A stretch of DNA of 20,835 bases, taken from NCBI GenBank assembly GCA_946628455.1, contig CAMOWP010000015.1, forward strand, positions 1 to 20,835, read 5' to 3'. Below, in pieces: positions 1-7,874 of the stretch (positions within the stretch are counted from its first letter, which is position 1; every line of letters begins with the position of its first letter). A program made the translations under genes and the position numbers. Below the pieces are notes generated by a model, which had not been told where the DNA came from, ran no database searches, and saw nothing but the letters and a program-made list of their open reading frames with translations. Source of the DNA: an uncultured Clostridia bacterium. Lineage in GTDB: Bacteria; Bacillota; Clostridia; Oscillospirales; Acutalibacteraceae.

Positions 1-38
1 CCTTTACTAATCAGTACAAGGTTCGGATATATACCGTT

Positions 39-113
39 TGGTGACCCGGACGGGATTTGAACCCGTGTTACCGCCGTGAAAGGGCGGTGTCTTGACCACT
101 TGACCACCGGGCC
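39..113 (-). tRNA. tRNA-Glu (UUC)
   Basis: The reverse complement folds as a cloverleaf. The 7-bp acceptor stem pairs GGCCCGG with CCGGGTC (one G-U), the T-arm has GGTTCAAATCC, and the anticodon loop CTTTCAC carries TTC, so the tRNA reads Glu codons. The discriminator is A and the 3' CCA is encoded (TGG at 39-41 on the plus strand). It lies 2 nt beyond the tRNA-Met gene and is very probably processed from the same transcript. Positions 1-38, beyond its 3' end, hold nothing I can identify. Confidence 0.95.
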
Positions 114-115
114 GA

Positions 116-192
116 TGGTGGCTTTAACTGGATTCGAACCAGTGACACTCCGGGTATGAACCGAATGCTCTAGCCAACTGAGCTATAAAGCC
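116..192 (-). tRNA. tRNA-Met (CAU), elongator type
   Basis: The reverse complement folds with acceptor stem GGCTTTA/TAAAGCC, discriminator A and an encoded CCA (TGG at 116-118). The anticodon loop TTCATAC gives CAT. The first acceptor pair is G-C, and the anticodon stem lacks the three stacked G-C pairs of initiator tRNA, so this is not the initiator. An Ile2 tRNA with a lysidine-modified CAU anticodon cannot be fully excluded, but the anticodon stem and loop match what I recall of clostridial elongator tRNA-Met. It is the first gene of a two-tRNA unit. Confidence 0.88.
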
Positions 193-210
193 ATTTCAAA
201 TGCAAGAGAG

Positions 211-239
211 ATTATAATATATAAACTCCGAATTGTCAA
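211..239 (-). promoter_or_regulatory. Consensus promoter of the tRNA-Met/tRNA-Glu unit
   Basis: On the minus strand TTGACA (234-239) and TATAAT (211-216) are separated by exactly 17 nt. Both hexamers match the vegetative sigma consensus perfectly. The predicted start, near 204, is about 12 nt before the mature tRNA-Met 5' end. A-rich sequence lies just upstream on the minus strand and could act as an UP element. Such strength fits a stable RNA promoter. Confidence 0.85.
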
Positions 240-280
240 GACTTTTTAAAAATAATTATTTCTCAGGCGTTTTTGCATAG

Positions 281-298
281 TATGTATAGTATGTATAG
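281..298. repeat. Short tandem repeat, 9-bp unit x2
   Basis: The unit TATGTATAG occurs twice in tandem at 281-289 and 290-298, with partial units on each side (CATAG before, TA after). It lies in the 193-495 intergenic region between two divergent promoters, upstream of both -35 boxes. Apart from this repeat, the two promoters and the dyads near 432-480, the rest of that region is AT-rich sequence in which I see nothing specific. Confidence 0.6.
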
Positions 299-411
299 TA
301 ATTAATAATATTGAGTTAGGGTAAAATCAATATAATTTTGTTGCTTAAAATTGAAGATTTTGTACAAATATTACCTGTTCACAAAAAATTTACATTTTTT
401 TCAAAAAAGCC

Positions 412-440
412 TTGACATTATAATAATTTAGGTATATTAT
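412..440 (+). promoter_or_regulatory. Promoter of the 1623-residue secreted protein gene
   Basis: TTGACA at 412-417 and TATTAT at 435-440 are spaced 17 nt apart, a near-perfect vegetative promoter. The predicted start is about 447, giving a leader of roughly 50 nt. The -10 region is overlapped by an inverted repeat (GTATATT at 432-438, AATATAC at 450-456) with a nested TTTAC-G-GTAAA palindrome at 441-451, which could be a repressor site. Confidence 0.78.
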
Positions 441-453
441 TTTACGGTAAATA

Positions 454-480
454 TACTAAACAGATATATTAAGTTTAGTA
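454..480 (+). promoter_or_regulatory. Stem-loop in the 5' leader of the secreted protein gene
   Basis: TACTAAAC (454-461) and GTTTAGTA (473-480) form a perfect 8-bp stem with an 11-nt loop. It ends three bases before the GGAGG ribosome binding site (484-488) and starts close to the predicted mRNA 5' end. It could protect the transcript from 5' decay or tune translation. The stem is AT-rich and only moderately stable, so a function is inference. Confidence 0.45.
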
Positions 481-495
481 ACTGGAGGATCCATT

Positions 496-3400
496 ATGAA
501 GAAAATGAACAAGAAATTAATTTCGGTATTGCTTGCCGTAATGCTTGTTTTTTCAACCATGCCTTTCGGCGGATTGACAGCACAGGCAGACGATTTAAGC
601 GATGCGAAAACAGCGTACCTCAGCAAGGTATCGCAGATGTATGCCTATGACGGCAACGGCAACGGAAAGCTTTACAAAAACGCGCTTCCTGCTTACCTTG
701 CATATGTTGAGGCGTGCAAGGACGGCGCAGGCGCAGATGAAGCAGCGGCGCTTGTCAGCGCAACTAACGCTATGGAGGAGTTCACTCCTTATACCGGCGG
801 CGTTGACGTAAAGATTAACGGCAGCACGGGAAGCTACAGCTCAAACGTTGTTTATTCCGAAGAAATAAGCAATATTCAGTACACAGCTGCTTCTCACGGC
901 TATATCTACTACGTTGGCGGCCTGTTTGATTCACTTAAGTACGGCAGTGATTGGTTTATTTATCAGCCGAGCGCAGTAGTTCTTTATGACGGCAAGACGG
1001 ACGCTAAGGTTCCCGTTGTATTTGCTGAGCAGGAAAACGAAGGCAGATACGATTTCAGATTCGGCTTTGTTTCCGAAACAGGTGGCAGACTCGCAGACGA
1101 CTGGCGCGGCCACAGCACCTCTCCGCGTGACGGAACAAGCCAGAACGTAAACATTACCTGGCCTTCAAGCACGACGTACCTTGTTCCTAAGGACAGCTCT
1201 GACGAAAGCCGTTACTGGGACGCTGCTGACTCAAGCAGCGAAGCAGGCGGTCACGGCACTTACTCAGATTTCTACAACTTTAAAAACTCGCTCAAGTTCA
1301 CAGTTGATAACGGAGCAAGCTATGTTGATATTACAGACAAGAACGCTTATAAGGGCATTGCAAACTATAAGAAATACAGCAAGTTTGAATGGAACGTTAA
1401 GGCATACTGGGGTAACCTTGTAACAGGTAACGAGCACCTTTCACAGGGTAACAACACAATCTACACAAGTAACCCTGTTTACGTTATTAACTACAAGAAG
1501 CTTCTCGACAAGATTACACAGACAGTAAACACAAAGAAGGACACTTACCTTGTTGACGGCGACAGCTTCCAGAGCGGTAACTCGGTTGGCTATTTCGGAA
1601 CCTTTGATTCTGTTTTAGGTCTTGATTTTACCGATACAAGCGTTTACGACTATGCTGCAGATACAGAGACTGCTGTTCAGAAGGCAGGCCTTGCAATTGA
1701 CGACGGCTGTAACGACCTTGATGCTATTTCAAGTACGGCTGCAGCAATGTCAAGCATAGTTTCAAACATCAACAAGTACGAGGCGATGATGGCTGAAAAT
1801 CCGTACAGATACAATCTTGCGGAAACCTATAAGCTTTATATCAAGGCTAAGGAATGCTTTGACGCATTCGTTTTCGGTCAGAAGAATGACCCTGATACCG
1901 ACGCCGATTTCCTCAGCTACGTTGCAACAGTTGCTAACGAATTTGACACGGCAATTTCTTCATACAGCACCTTCGCAAGCTATACGGAGGACGCACAGGG
2001 AAATAAGACCTACACGGCTGACCCGTTAGAGGGTAATTACACTCCTGACGAAAACGAAAGGATTTTTGAAAACGATACAAACGGCGGAACAACAGGTCTT
2101 GCAGTTTATAAGAATTCAGGCGCAATGACCAACGTTCTCTATTATCCTACAGTTACAAGAGCAAACGGTGTAAGAGCTGAAACCGATACGGTTGGCGGAA
2201 GCAACCACACTTATACTGTTGACGGACGTTCAATGCCTTTCAACGGTGACGGCGACGGTACGAACCACTTTACAATTTACTATCCCGCTGAAACAGTTCT
2301 TCTCTATAACGGCAACAAGGCGCCTTCATTCCCCGTTATGGCGACTATCAGAAACGCGCACTCAAGCGGCGGTGTTGAAAACTATACTACGGCAGCTTAT
2401 CCTACTGACAGCACAACGCTTTACAACCTTTCATCAAGATATCTCGGTAACGTTGCAGGTTATGAGAGTCACGACGGAAAAGGCGACGGATATTATCCGT
2501 ATCTTTCAAGCTATAATACTCAAAGCAGCACAAAGGGACCGCACGCTCCCGCAGAGAGCGCAAACTTCAATATCAAGACTTTTGCAAGCAGATATACCTA
2601 TGAAAGCCAGTATGCAACAAACAACAAGTACTGGAAGGGTGTTTATACAGAAAACGACAAGAACAACCTTCCGCTTAACTGGATTGATACCTGGAACACA
2701 GTAACAAGCGGTATTTCGGGAAGCGGCGCAATTTACGGCTCGCCTACAGAGTGGTGGAGCAGATATTATGACCTCAAGGCTGACGATAACCACGGAAAGG
2801 CTGAAATCGCTCTCGCTTCATCAGCTCTTGAATTAGTTGCTAACCCGTTCGCAGGAAAGGTTGCAGGCGACAACGGTTACTACACAGCAAACTATGCAGG
2901 ACCTAACTGGTACCACTCATGGCAGGAAGTAAGATTTACAACCGACCTTAACGTTGAGGTTATGCTTGATAAGGGCGGCTCAAACATCCGCGTTCTCAAC
3001 GTTGTTCCTGCACAGGAAGCTAAGCAGGACCTTCTTGATAACAATTCAGTTCAGGATATTCTTAACGCAATATTCCAGTACGATAAGGATTCGGCAGACG
3101 TAGTCAAGTTCCTTACAGCGCTTGACGCAGTAGGTTCCTTCAACCCGAACAATGAAAAGTACAAATACGGTCAGACGGTAAGCGGTGACGTTGAATACAG
3201 CACAAACGCAGGTATCGAGCAGGCTTGTAAGGATATGGCGGCAATGCAGCAGAGCGTTACTGACGCACTTAATTACATTGACGAAAGCGAAACATCAGAC
3301 AACCCGACAGTTGACGACAATAAGGTAAACAAGCCGACTGACAAGGAATCAAAGTCAACAGATACAACTGACCCGGGCGACGGCTGGTACGGCGACCTTC

Positions 3401-5367
3401 GTACAGCACTTCTCAACCCGCTTGAGCCTGACGCTTGCACAGATGACGACGCTTATGCAACATATAAGGCAGTTCTCGACAAAGCACAGGACGCAGTTTC
3501 TTATTCGGCAATGTCAAAGATTAACGGTGAAGCAGGTTCTGACTACGCTTCAACTTATAACGATGAAACAATTCAGGATATCGCTGAGGAGCTTGTTGCA
3601 GCAACCGAAACCTTCAAGAACGCACCCGCTAAGCACGCATATCTTTATGAAGACGAGAACGCTGAGCAAATAGCAACATGGGATTGCACGGCAAATGCTT
3701 CTCACGTTCATGCTACGGCAGATATGAGCGCATATAATGAGCTTGCAATCGCTTATGACACTATCGACGTTGAAGAGGGCTATGACGCTGAGTCTGAAGC
3801 TGCAATGAAGACAGCCAAGACTGAAAGCTTTGACCCTGTAAAGACGGTTGCAACCGCAAAGGGACAGACGCCGCAGGATTACGTTGACGACGGCGTTATC
3901 GACCTTCTCGAGGCAATCAACACTGCTGCTGAGCAGCAGCAGGGCGAAGATTCTCACCTCAGCTCTTACAACGTAACATTTAAGGTTGTTCTTGACGGAA
4001 CAGAGTATGACGTTCCTTCACAGTCGGGAACATACGTATACGGCGCTAAGCCGACCTTCAATGCTGAAAGCTGTATGGAATACCTTATGAGCAACGGCAA
4101 GTGCTTCAAGTGGACCGTAACAACCACAGGCGGCGTTGAGCAGACAATGTATCACGTAGCAGGCACTCTTTCATGTATGATTCAGAGAGACTGCACAATC
4201 AAGGCTTACGCAACAACAGAGCCGACGGCAAACCAGATGAAGGTTACAGTTTGCGGACCTACAGGCGCAGCGCTCTACACCTTCAACGCTGATAAGACAG
4301 CCGCAATCAATTTCGGCACAGCTGATTCAAACGGAAATATCGTTGTTACAATCGGCGGTAAGAGCTATACAGTTAACTCAACATCAGCTTATAAGAACAC
4401 AGCATGGACAATCGGCTCAAAGGCAAATGAGGACAGATATTCAGGCGAAAGCGAAGACTACACAGTTGAAAAGCTCGCTCAGAGCCTCAATAAGAAAGAG
4501 CTTATTATCTATCCTGTAACCGAGCTTCAGGCAACCAAGACCTACACAATTTCAGCACTTGGCGACACAGCTGCAACAATCAATCTTAACGGCGCTGACC
4601 AGGAGGGTACATCTGTTTCGGGCGTTAAGTATGATGACAGAGTAAGAGTAACTTACACTGAGGACGCAACAAAGGGTACGCTTTACGGCCTCGTTATCAA
4701 CGAAGCTGAGCTTGCAGGCGGAACTGTTGCAAGATATGTTCCGATTTCATACGGCAACAATTATGCATTCCACGCAAACAGCCAGATTAACTTCTATCCG
4801 CTTTACGTTAAGACGGTTGTTTCAAGCGGTATGGAGACCAAGGTTTACTATGTTGACGACGAAAACGATACGAGAATAACAAGCGCAGAAACGCTTTACC
4901 GTCTGCAGCATCACCTTCCGTTCGTTATCAATATGTTTGACACTCAGAACGTAAGCGGAAAGTACATCTTCAGGTCGCTCTTTACCGCAAACCTTCCGAG
5001 CGACGTCAAGATAACCGAGCACGGCAGAGTTAATTTCTCAACAACAGACCAGGCTGCAGCCGAAGCACTTGAGGTAACCGAGAAGGATTGCGTAATAGGC
5101 TGGAGCAAGGAGTACAACGGCAAGACATATTCAACATCATATAAGGCTGCAAGCTCTTATGATAACGAATCGCATCAGTATTCCTTCCGCAGCACAGTTC
5201 CTTCAAGCGGCTTCAAGTTCGTAATCGCAAGAGGCTACGTTAAGTACGAATACAACTTCACTCAGGAAGAAAAAGACGCAGACGGAAACGTAATCAAAAC
5301 CGTTTCTGCTCCGATTGAGGCTGTTGAGTACGGACGTGCAGACACATATTATTATCCCTCTAACTAA
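496..5367 (+). CDS. Very large secreted protein of unknown function
   Basis: This 1623-residue protein starts at an ATG 7 nt after GGAGG. Residues 1-31 are a clear Sec signal peptide: a basic N-end, a hydrophobic core and a likely cut after AQA before DD. The mature part is long, acidic, and rich in Asn, Ser, Thr and Tyr, with many short aromatic blocks typical of beta-sandwich surface domains. Helical segments near residues 36-100 and 330-440 (including NPVYVINYKKLLDKI) resemble FIVAR-type helices of Firmicute surface proteins. A Thr/Asp/Lys-rich linker lies near 940-960. I see no LPxTG motif, C-terminal membrane anchor, dockerin or SLH repeat, so it is released or held non-covalently. Asn is mostly AAC and Asp mostly GAC, a stronger bias than in the downstream operon, which suggests high expression. 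I cannot assign a catalytic activity; adhesin or structural roles are guesses. Confidence 0.9.
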   Translation: MKKMNKKLISVLLAVMLVFSTMPFGGLTAQADDLSDAKTAYLSKVSQMYAYDGNGNGKLYKNALPAYLAYVEACKDGAGADEAAALVSATNAMEEFTPYTGGVDVKINGSTGSYSSNVVYSEEISNIQYTAASHGYIYYVGGLFDSLKYGSDWFIYQPSAVVLYDGKTDAKVPVVFAEQENEGRYDFRFGFVSETGGRLADDWRGHSTSPRDGTSQNVNITWPSSTTYLVPKDSSDESRYWDAADSSSEAGGHGTYSDFYNFKNSLKFTVDNGASYVDITDKNAYKGIANYKKYSKFEWNVKAYWGNLVTGNEHLSQGNNTIYTSNPVYVINYKKLLDKITQTVNTKKDTYLVDGDSFQSGNSVGYFGTFDSVLGLDFTDTSVYDYAADTETAVQKAGLAIDDGCNDLDAISSTAAAMSSIVSNINKYEAMMAENPYRYNLAETYKLYIKAKECFDAFVFGQKNDPDTDADFLSYVATVANEFDTAISSYSTFASYTEDAQGNKTYTADPLEGNYTPDENERIFENDTNGGTTGLAVYKNSGAMTNVLYYPTVTRANGVRAETDTVGGSNHTYTVDGRSMPFNGDGDGTNHFTIYYPAETVLLYNGNKAPSFPVMATIRNAHSSGGVENYTTAAYPTDSTTLYNLSSRYLGNVAGYESHDGKGDGYYPYLSSYNTQSSTKGPHAPAESANFNIKTFASRYTYESQYATNNKYWKGVYTENDKNNLPLNWIDTWNTVTSGISGSGAIYGSPTEWWSRYYDLKADDNHGKAEIALASSALELVANPFAGKVAGDNGYYTANYAGPNWYHSWQEVRFTTDLNVEVMLDKGGSNIRVLNVVPAQEAKQDLLDNNSVQDILNAIFQYDKDSADVVKFLTALDAVGSFNPNNEKYKYGQTVSGDVEYSTNAGIEQACKDMAAMQQSVTDALNYIDESETSDNPTVDDNKVNKPTDKESKSTDTTDPGDGWYGDLRTALLNPLEPDACTDDDAYATYKAVLDKAQDAVSYSAMSKINGEAGSDYASTYNDETIQDIAEELVAATETFKNAPAKHAYLYEDENAEQIATWDCTANASHVHATADMSAYNELAIAYDTIDVEEGYDAESEAAMKTAKTESFDPVKTVATAKGQTPQDYVDDGVIDLLEAINTAAEQQQGEDSHLSSYNVTFKVVLDGTEYDVPSQSGTYVYGAKPTFNAESCMEYLMSNGKCFKWTVTTTGGVEQTMYHVAGTLSCMIQRDCTIKAYATTEPTANQMKVTVCGPTGAALYTFNADKTAAINFGTADSNGNIVVTIGGKSYTVNSTSAYKNTAWTIGSKANEDRYSGESEDYTVEKLAQSLNKKELIIYPVTELQATKTYTISALGDTAATINLNGADQEGTSVSGVKYDDRVRVTYTEDATKGTLYGLVINEAELAGGTVARYVPISYGNNYAFHANSQINFYPLYVKTVVSSGMETKVYYVDDENDTRITSAETLYRLQHHLPFVINMFDTQNVSGKYIFRSLFTANLPSDVKITEHGRVNFSTTDQAAAEALEVTEKDCVIGWSKEYNGKTYSTSYKAASSYDNESHQYSFRSTVPSSGFKFVIARGYVKYEYNFTQEEKDADGNVIKTVSAPIEAVEYGRADTYYYPSN

Positions 5368-5398
5368 TCGGGAATAAATTACAGGAGGGAGAGATAGT

Positions 5399-5602
5399 AT
5401 GATTAAGTATAATGAATTAAATGATAAAAAAGAATATTTGGCACCGTCCTATGAAATAGAGTTCTTCTCAATTCAGAACATCCTCACCGTTTCAGGCTCG
5501 CAGGATGACCACGAGGAGGACGACGATGACGATAACACAGGCGACGACCAGAACAGTCAGAACAACGCCGAGAACTACGACCAGGACGGAAAGATATTCT
5601 GA
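5399..5602 (+). CDS. 67-residue acidic small protein, co-transcribed with the large secreted protein
   Basis: The ATG follows an AGGAGGG box by about 9 nt. The stop is 13 nt before a strong terminator, and the gene starts 31 nt after the large gene, so the two form one unit. Residues 1-33 are mixed and end in EIEFFSIQNILTVSG. Residues 36-50 are almost all Asp/Glu, and the rest is Asn/Gln/Asp-rich. There is no signal peptide, membrane segment or Cys. From memory, small proteins with a Y-x(2)-P-x(2)-E-I-x(2)-F-x(n)-I-x-T-x-SG core recur in ruminococcal genomes without a known role; that similarity is unverified. It could be an exported peptide with a leader, a chaperone-like partner or a calcium binder. 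It is unlikely to be spurious given its RBS and position. Confidence 0.75.
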   Translation: MIKYNELNDKKEYLAPSYEIEFFSIQNILTVSGSQDDHEEDDDDDNTGDDQNSQNNAENYDQDGKIF

Positions 5603-5615
5603 TTAACAAAAACAA

Positions 5616-5645
5616 CCCCGCTGAGAAAAATCTCAGCGGGGTTTT
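5616..5645. terminator. Strong bidirectional terminator between convergent genes
   Basis: A perfect 11-bp GC-rich stem (CCCCGCTGAGA, 5616-5626, with TCTCAGCGGGG, 5631-5641) has an AAAA loop and is followed by TTTT on the plus strand. On the minus strand it is followed by TTGTTTTTG, so it also serves the CNNM-family gene that stops at 5659. Confidence 0.93.
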
Positions 5646-5658
5646 GCTATGCGTAGTG

Positions 5659-6960
5659 TTATTCGTTGTTTTTCTTTGTTACAATCGCCGTCTGAATAAT
5701 GTGGTTTTTAACTGTTTTAACTCTGATATAAAGGTCGTCGGTTTCGCAGGTGAAAGCCTTGTTATCGCTCGGAATTGCCTCAATTATCGAGCAGACATAG
5801 CCGTTAAAGGTATCCCAGTCCTCGCTCATAAGGTTGAGCCCGAGCGCCTCGGAAACCTCGTCAATCGGCGCGCTGCCCTGAATTTTCCAGCTGTCGTCTG
5901 AAAGGGGCTGAATATCGTTTACAATATTTCCGTCGTCAACGTCGTAAAAATCTCCTACTATCGCTTCCATAAGGTCGTGAAGAGTGATAACTCCTTCAAA
6001 GCCGCCGTATTCGTCAATGATAACCGCAAAGTAATTTCTTACCGCCTTCATCCTTGAAAAAAGAACGTTTGATTTCATTCCGCACGGAGCGTAAAGCGGC
6101 TCCTCAAGCGCGTTTGTAAGAACTCTGTTTTTAGTTTTATTCTTGAGTCTGAAATAGTCCTTTGTATTAAGAATTCCGATTATGTTTTCGTTTCTGTCCT
6201 TGAAAACGGGGTAGAACGAATGATGCGTTTCGTTTATGATTTTATCCCAGTTCTCAAGGCTGTCGTCAGCGTCGAGAATATCAACGTCAATTCTGTGGGT
6301 GCAGATTTGCTCAATCGTTGTGTCATTGAGCTCAAAAACGTTCTGAATTATCTCGTTTTCGTATTCCTTGATTGTGCCCTGCTCGCTGCCCTGGGCAAGG
6401 AGCATTCTTATTTCCTCCTCGGTTACTCTGTCGTCATTTTCGTTTGGATTTATTCCGAAAACGCGCAGAACAACGTTAGTTGAAACGGTGAGCACAAATA
6501 CAATCGGCCTGAAAACAACAGAAACGCCGTAAAGCATATTTGACATACCGAGCGCCATTTTTTCAGCCCTGTTCATTGCGATTCGCTTGGGAACAAGCTC
6601 GCCGAAAACAAGGTTGAAATACGCAAGGATTATTGTAATAACGATAACGGTAACAGTTCTGAGTGTTCCCTCGTTAATTGAGGCACCCGACTTCATTATT
6701 GCCTTAACAATCGGGTCGGCAAAGCTGTCTGCCGCAAACGCACTGCTTAAAAGCCCGGCAAGCGTTATCGCAACCTGAATAGTTGCGAGAAAACGCGAAG
6801 GCTGCTCAACAAGCCTTGAAAGGCGTATTGCGCGCTTGTTTCCCTCGCTTGTAAGCTGCCTGAGCCGCGCGTCGTTCATTGATATAACGGCAATTTCCGC
6901 GCTTGCAAAAACGGCGTTTAAAAATATCAGAATTATCAGTAAAATTATTTTTCCTATCAT
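5659..6960 (-). CDS. CNNM/HlyC-CorC family membrane protein (DUF21-CBS-CorC_HlyC)
   Basis: The 433-residue protein has the full domain order. A DUF21 (CNNM) transmembrane domain covers about 1-170, with the conserved GELVPKRIAM at 120-129. A CBS pair spans about 215-335 and ends in DEYGGFEGVITLHDLMEAIVGD-type sequence (317-338). A CorC_HlyC domain covers about 350-430. Family members act at the cytoplasmic membrane and are linked to magnesium or cobalt efflux and ion homeostasis; the old label hemolysin C is misleading. The frame is open to an ATG at 7020, but the ATG at 6960 is preferred: it has GGAG 7 nt upstream, starts directly with a membrane segment, and the predicted transcription start (about 6985) lies downstream of 7020. 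Monocistronic, convergent with the secreted protein unit. Confidence 0.92.
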   Translation of the reverse strand: MIGKIILLIILIFLNAVFASAEIAVISMNDARLRQLTSEGNKRAIRLSRLVEQPSRFLATIQVAITLAGLLSSAFAADSFADPIVKAIMKSGASINEGTLRTVTVIVITIILAYFNLVFGELVPKRIAMNRAEKMALGMSNMLYGVSVVFRPIVFVLTVSTNVVLRVFGINPNENDDRVTEEEIRMLLAQGSEQGTIKEYENEIIQNVFELNDTTIEQICTHRIDVDILDADDSLENWDKIINETHHSFYPVFKDRNENIIGILNTKDYFRLKNKTKNRVLTNALEEPLYAPCGMKSNVLFSRMKAVRNYFAVIIDEYGGFEGVITLHDLMEAIVGDFYDVDDGNIVNDIQPLSDDSWKIQGSAPIDEVSEALGLNLMSEDWDTFNGYVCSIIEAIPSDNKAFTCETDDLYIRVKTVKNHIIQTAIVTKKNNE

Positions 6961-6991
6961 TTCTGTCTCCGAAGAAAAAGATTTCAAACAT

Positions 6992-7020
6992 ATTTTAGCA
7001 ATTCGGCTTTGTGTTGTCAA
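6992..7020 (-). promoter_or_regulatory. Promoter of the CNNM/HlyC-family gene
   Basis: On the minus strand TTGACA (7015-7020) and TAAAAT (6992-6997) are 17 nt apart. The predicted start near 6985 leaves a leader of about 25 nt before the ATG at 6960, which supports choosing that start over the upstream ATG at 7020. Confidence 0.78.
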
Positions 7021-7075
7021 TGGTAAGAGTAGCGCTTATATAAATTTAAAACAATCATAATTTAAATCTCTTAAT

Positions 7076-7104
7076 TTGACTTTATATAATATATATGCTA
7101 TACT
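7076..7104 (+). promoter_or_regulatory. Promoter of the nine-gene envelope operon
   Basis: TTGACT (7076-7081) and TATACT (7099-7104) are spaced 17 nt, with an extended -10 TG at 7096-7097. The predicted start is near 7111, leaving a leader of under 40 nt. That is too short for a riboswitch, so no cobalamin riboswitch controls this B12-enzyme operon from here. I see no comparably good promoter in the short gaps downstream. Confidence 0.8.
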
Positions 7105-7148
7105 TTAATTTGATGTAATTTAACTAATTGTAACAGGACGGAGAAAAA

Positions 7149-7874
7149 ATGGTAGGTGTAATATTAGCCGCAGGGCACGGAAAAAGGCTTGCTGCAGAGC
7201 TCGGAATAGAGCAGTGTAAATCTCTTCTTTCTTTAGAGGGGAAGAAGCTTATTGACTATTCACTTGAAAATCTTTCACTGCTCGGAGTAGATATGATTTA
7301 TATTGTTGTAGGCAAGTATGCTGAGGACGTTATGCGCGCTGTAGGAGACAGCTATAACGGAATTCCCGTGTCATATCTTATTCAGAAAAAGCCGCTTGGC
7401 ATCATTAACGCGCTTATGGTTTCCCTGCCGCATATTAATGATGAAACAGCAATTCAGCTCGGCGACGAGGTGTTTATTGCAAACCGTTCTGTTGAGCTTC
7501 GTAAGGAATGGGAAAAAAGAGACGTTGACTTTTTCTGCGGTATAGTAAACGAGGATAATGAAAAGAGCATTAAAGAGAATTACTCAGTCAGTGTGGACGG
7601 TAATATGAAGCTTATTTCATGCGTTGAAAAGCCAACGGAGATTATAAATAATTATAAGGGAACAGGCTACTGTATTTTCTCAAAGGATTGCATTGAGCTT
7701 TTCAGAAACTGCTACGGAAAAGAGCTTAATGAAACCGCTAATTTATGCGACTATATGAACGTTCTTGTTAAAAACGGAAAGAGCGGAGAATGCGTGAACG
7801 TAGCCCGTCAGGAGGTTAACGTAAACACGATTTACGATTTCGAGTATGCAAGGGAGCTGATTAAGGAATTATGA
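7149..7874 (+). CDS. Sugar-phosphate/phosphoalcohol nucleotidyltransferase family protein
   Basis: The 241-residue protein is a GT-A-fold nucleotidyltransferase of the NTP_transferase type, which joins a nucleoside monophosphate to a phosphorylated sugar or alcohol. Visible motifs are LAAGHGKRL (6-14, nucleotide-binding loop), K24 in the substrate-lysine area, QKKPLGIINAL (79-89, as in RmlA-like enzymes), LGDE (104-107, metal/nucleotide site) and EKP (160-162). At about 240 residues it is a minimal catalytic domain without a hexapeptide-repeat acetyltransferase tail. The ATG has GGAG 5 nt upstream. It is the first gene of the operon and overlaps the next by 4 nt (ATGA). The substrate cannot be read from sequence; glucose-1-phosphate thymidylyl-, CTP-dependent and phosphocholine-type activities all remain possible. 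Confidence 0.85.
   Translation: MVGVILAAGHGKRLAAELGIEQCKSLLSLEGKKLIDYSLENLSLLGVDMIYIVVGKYAEDVMRAVGDSYNGIPVSYLIQKKPLGIINALMVSLPHINDETAIQLGDEVFIANRSVELRKEWEKRDVDFFCGIVNEDNEKSIKENYSVSVDGNMKLISCVEKPTEIINNYKGTGYCIFSKDCIELFRNCYGKELNETANLCDYMNVLVKNGKSGECVNVARQEVNVNTIYDFEYARELIKEL

Noticed and set aside
1..38. A third tRNA downstream of tRNA-Glu
   Set aside because: The 38 bases show no acceptor or T-arm; any further tRNA would lie outside the window.
281..298. CRISPR or iteron array
   Set aside because: Only two directly abutting 9-bp units and no spacers; too short for either.
2192..2704. Plus-strand open frame of 170 codons
   Set aside because: It overlaps the large secreted protein gene in another frame and its Thr/Arg/Leu-rich composition is typical of a shifted reading of that gene.
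3550..3957. Minus-strand open frame of 135 codons
   Set aside because: It lies wholly inside the secreted protein gene, lacks an RBS and looks like a codon-bias shadow.
5399..5602. RiPP precursor matured by the radical SAM enzymes at 7871-10829
   Set aside because: The core-like part is Asp/Asn-rich without Cys, the enzymes lie in a separate operon beyond a terminator and an opposite-strand gene, and both are B12-domain types without SPASM or RRE regions.
6961..7020. N-terminal extension of the CNNM/HlyC-family protein from the ATG at 7020
   Set aside because: The promoter at 6992-7020 lies inside it, and the ATG at 6960 has the RBS and the family's typical start.
7105..7148. Cobalamin riboswitch controlling the B12-enzyme operon
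   Set aside because: The predicted leader is under 40 nt and shows no B12-box or folded domain.
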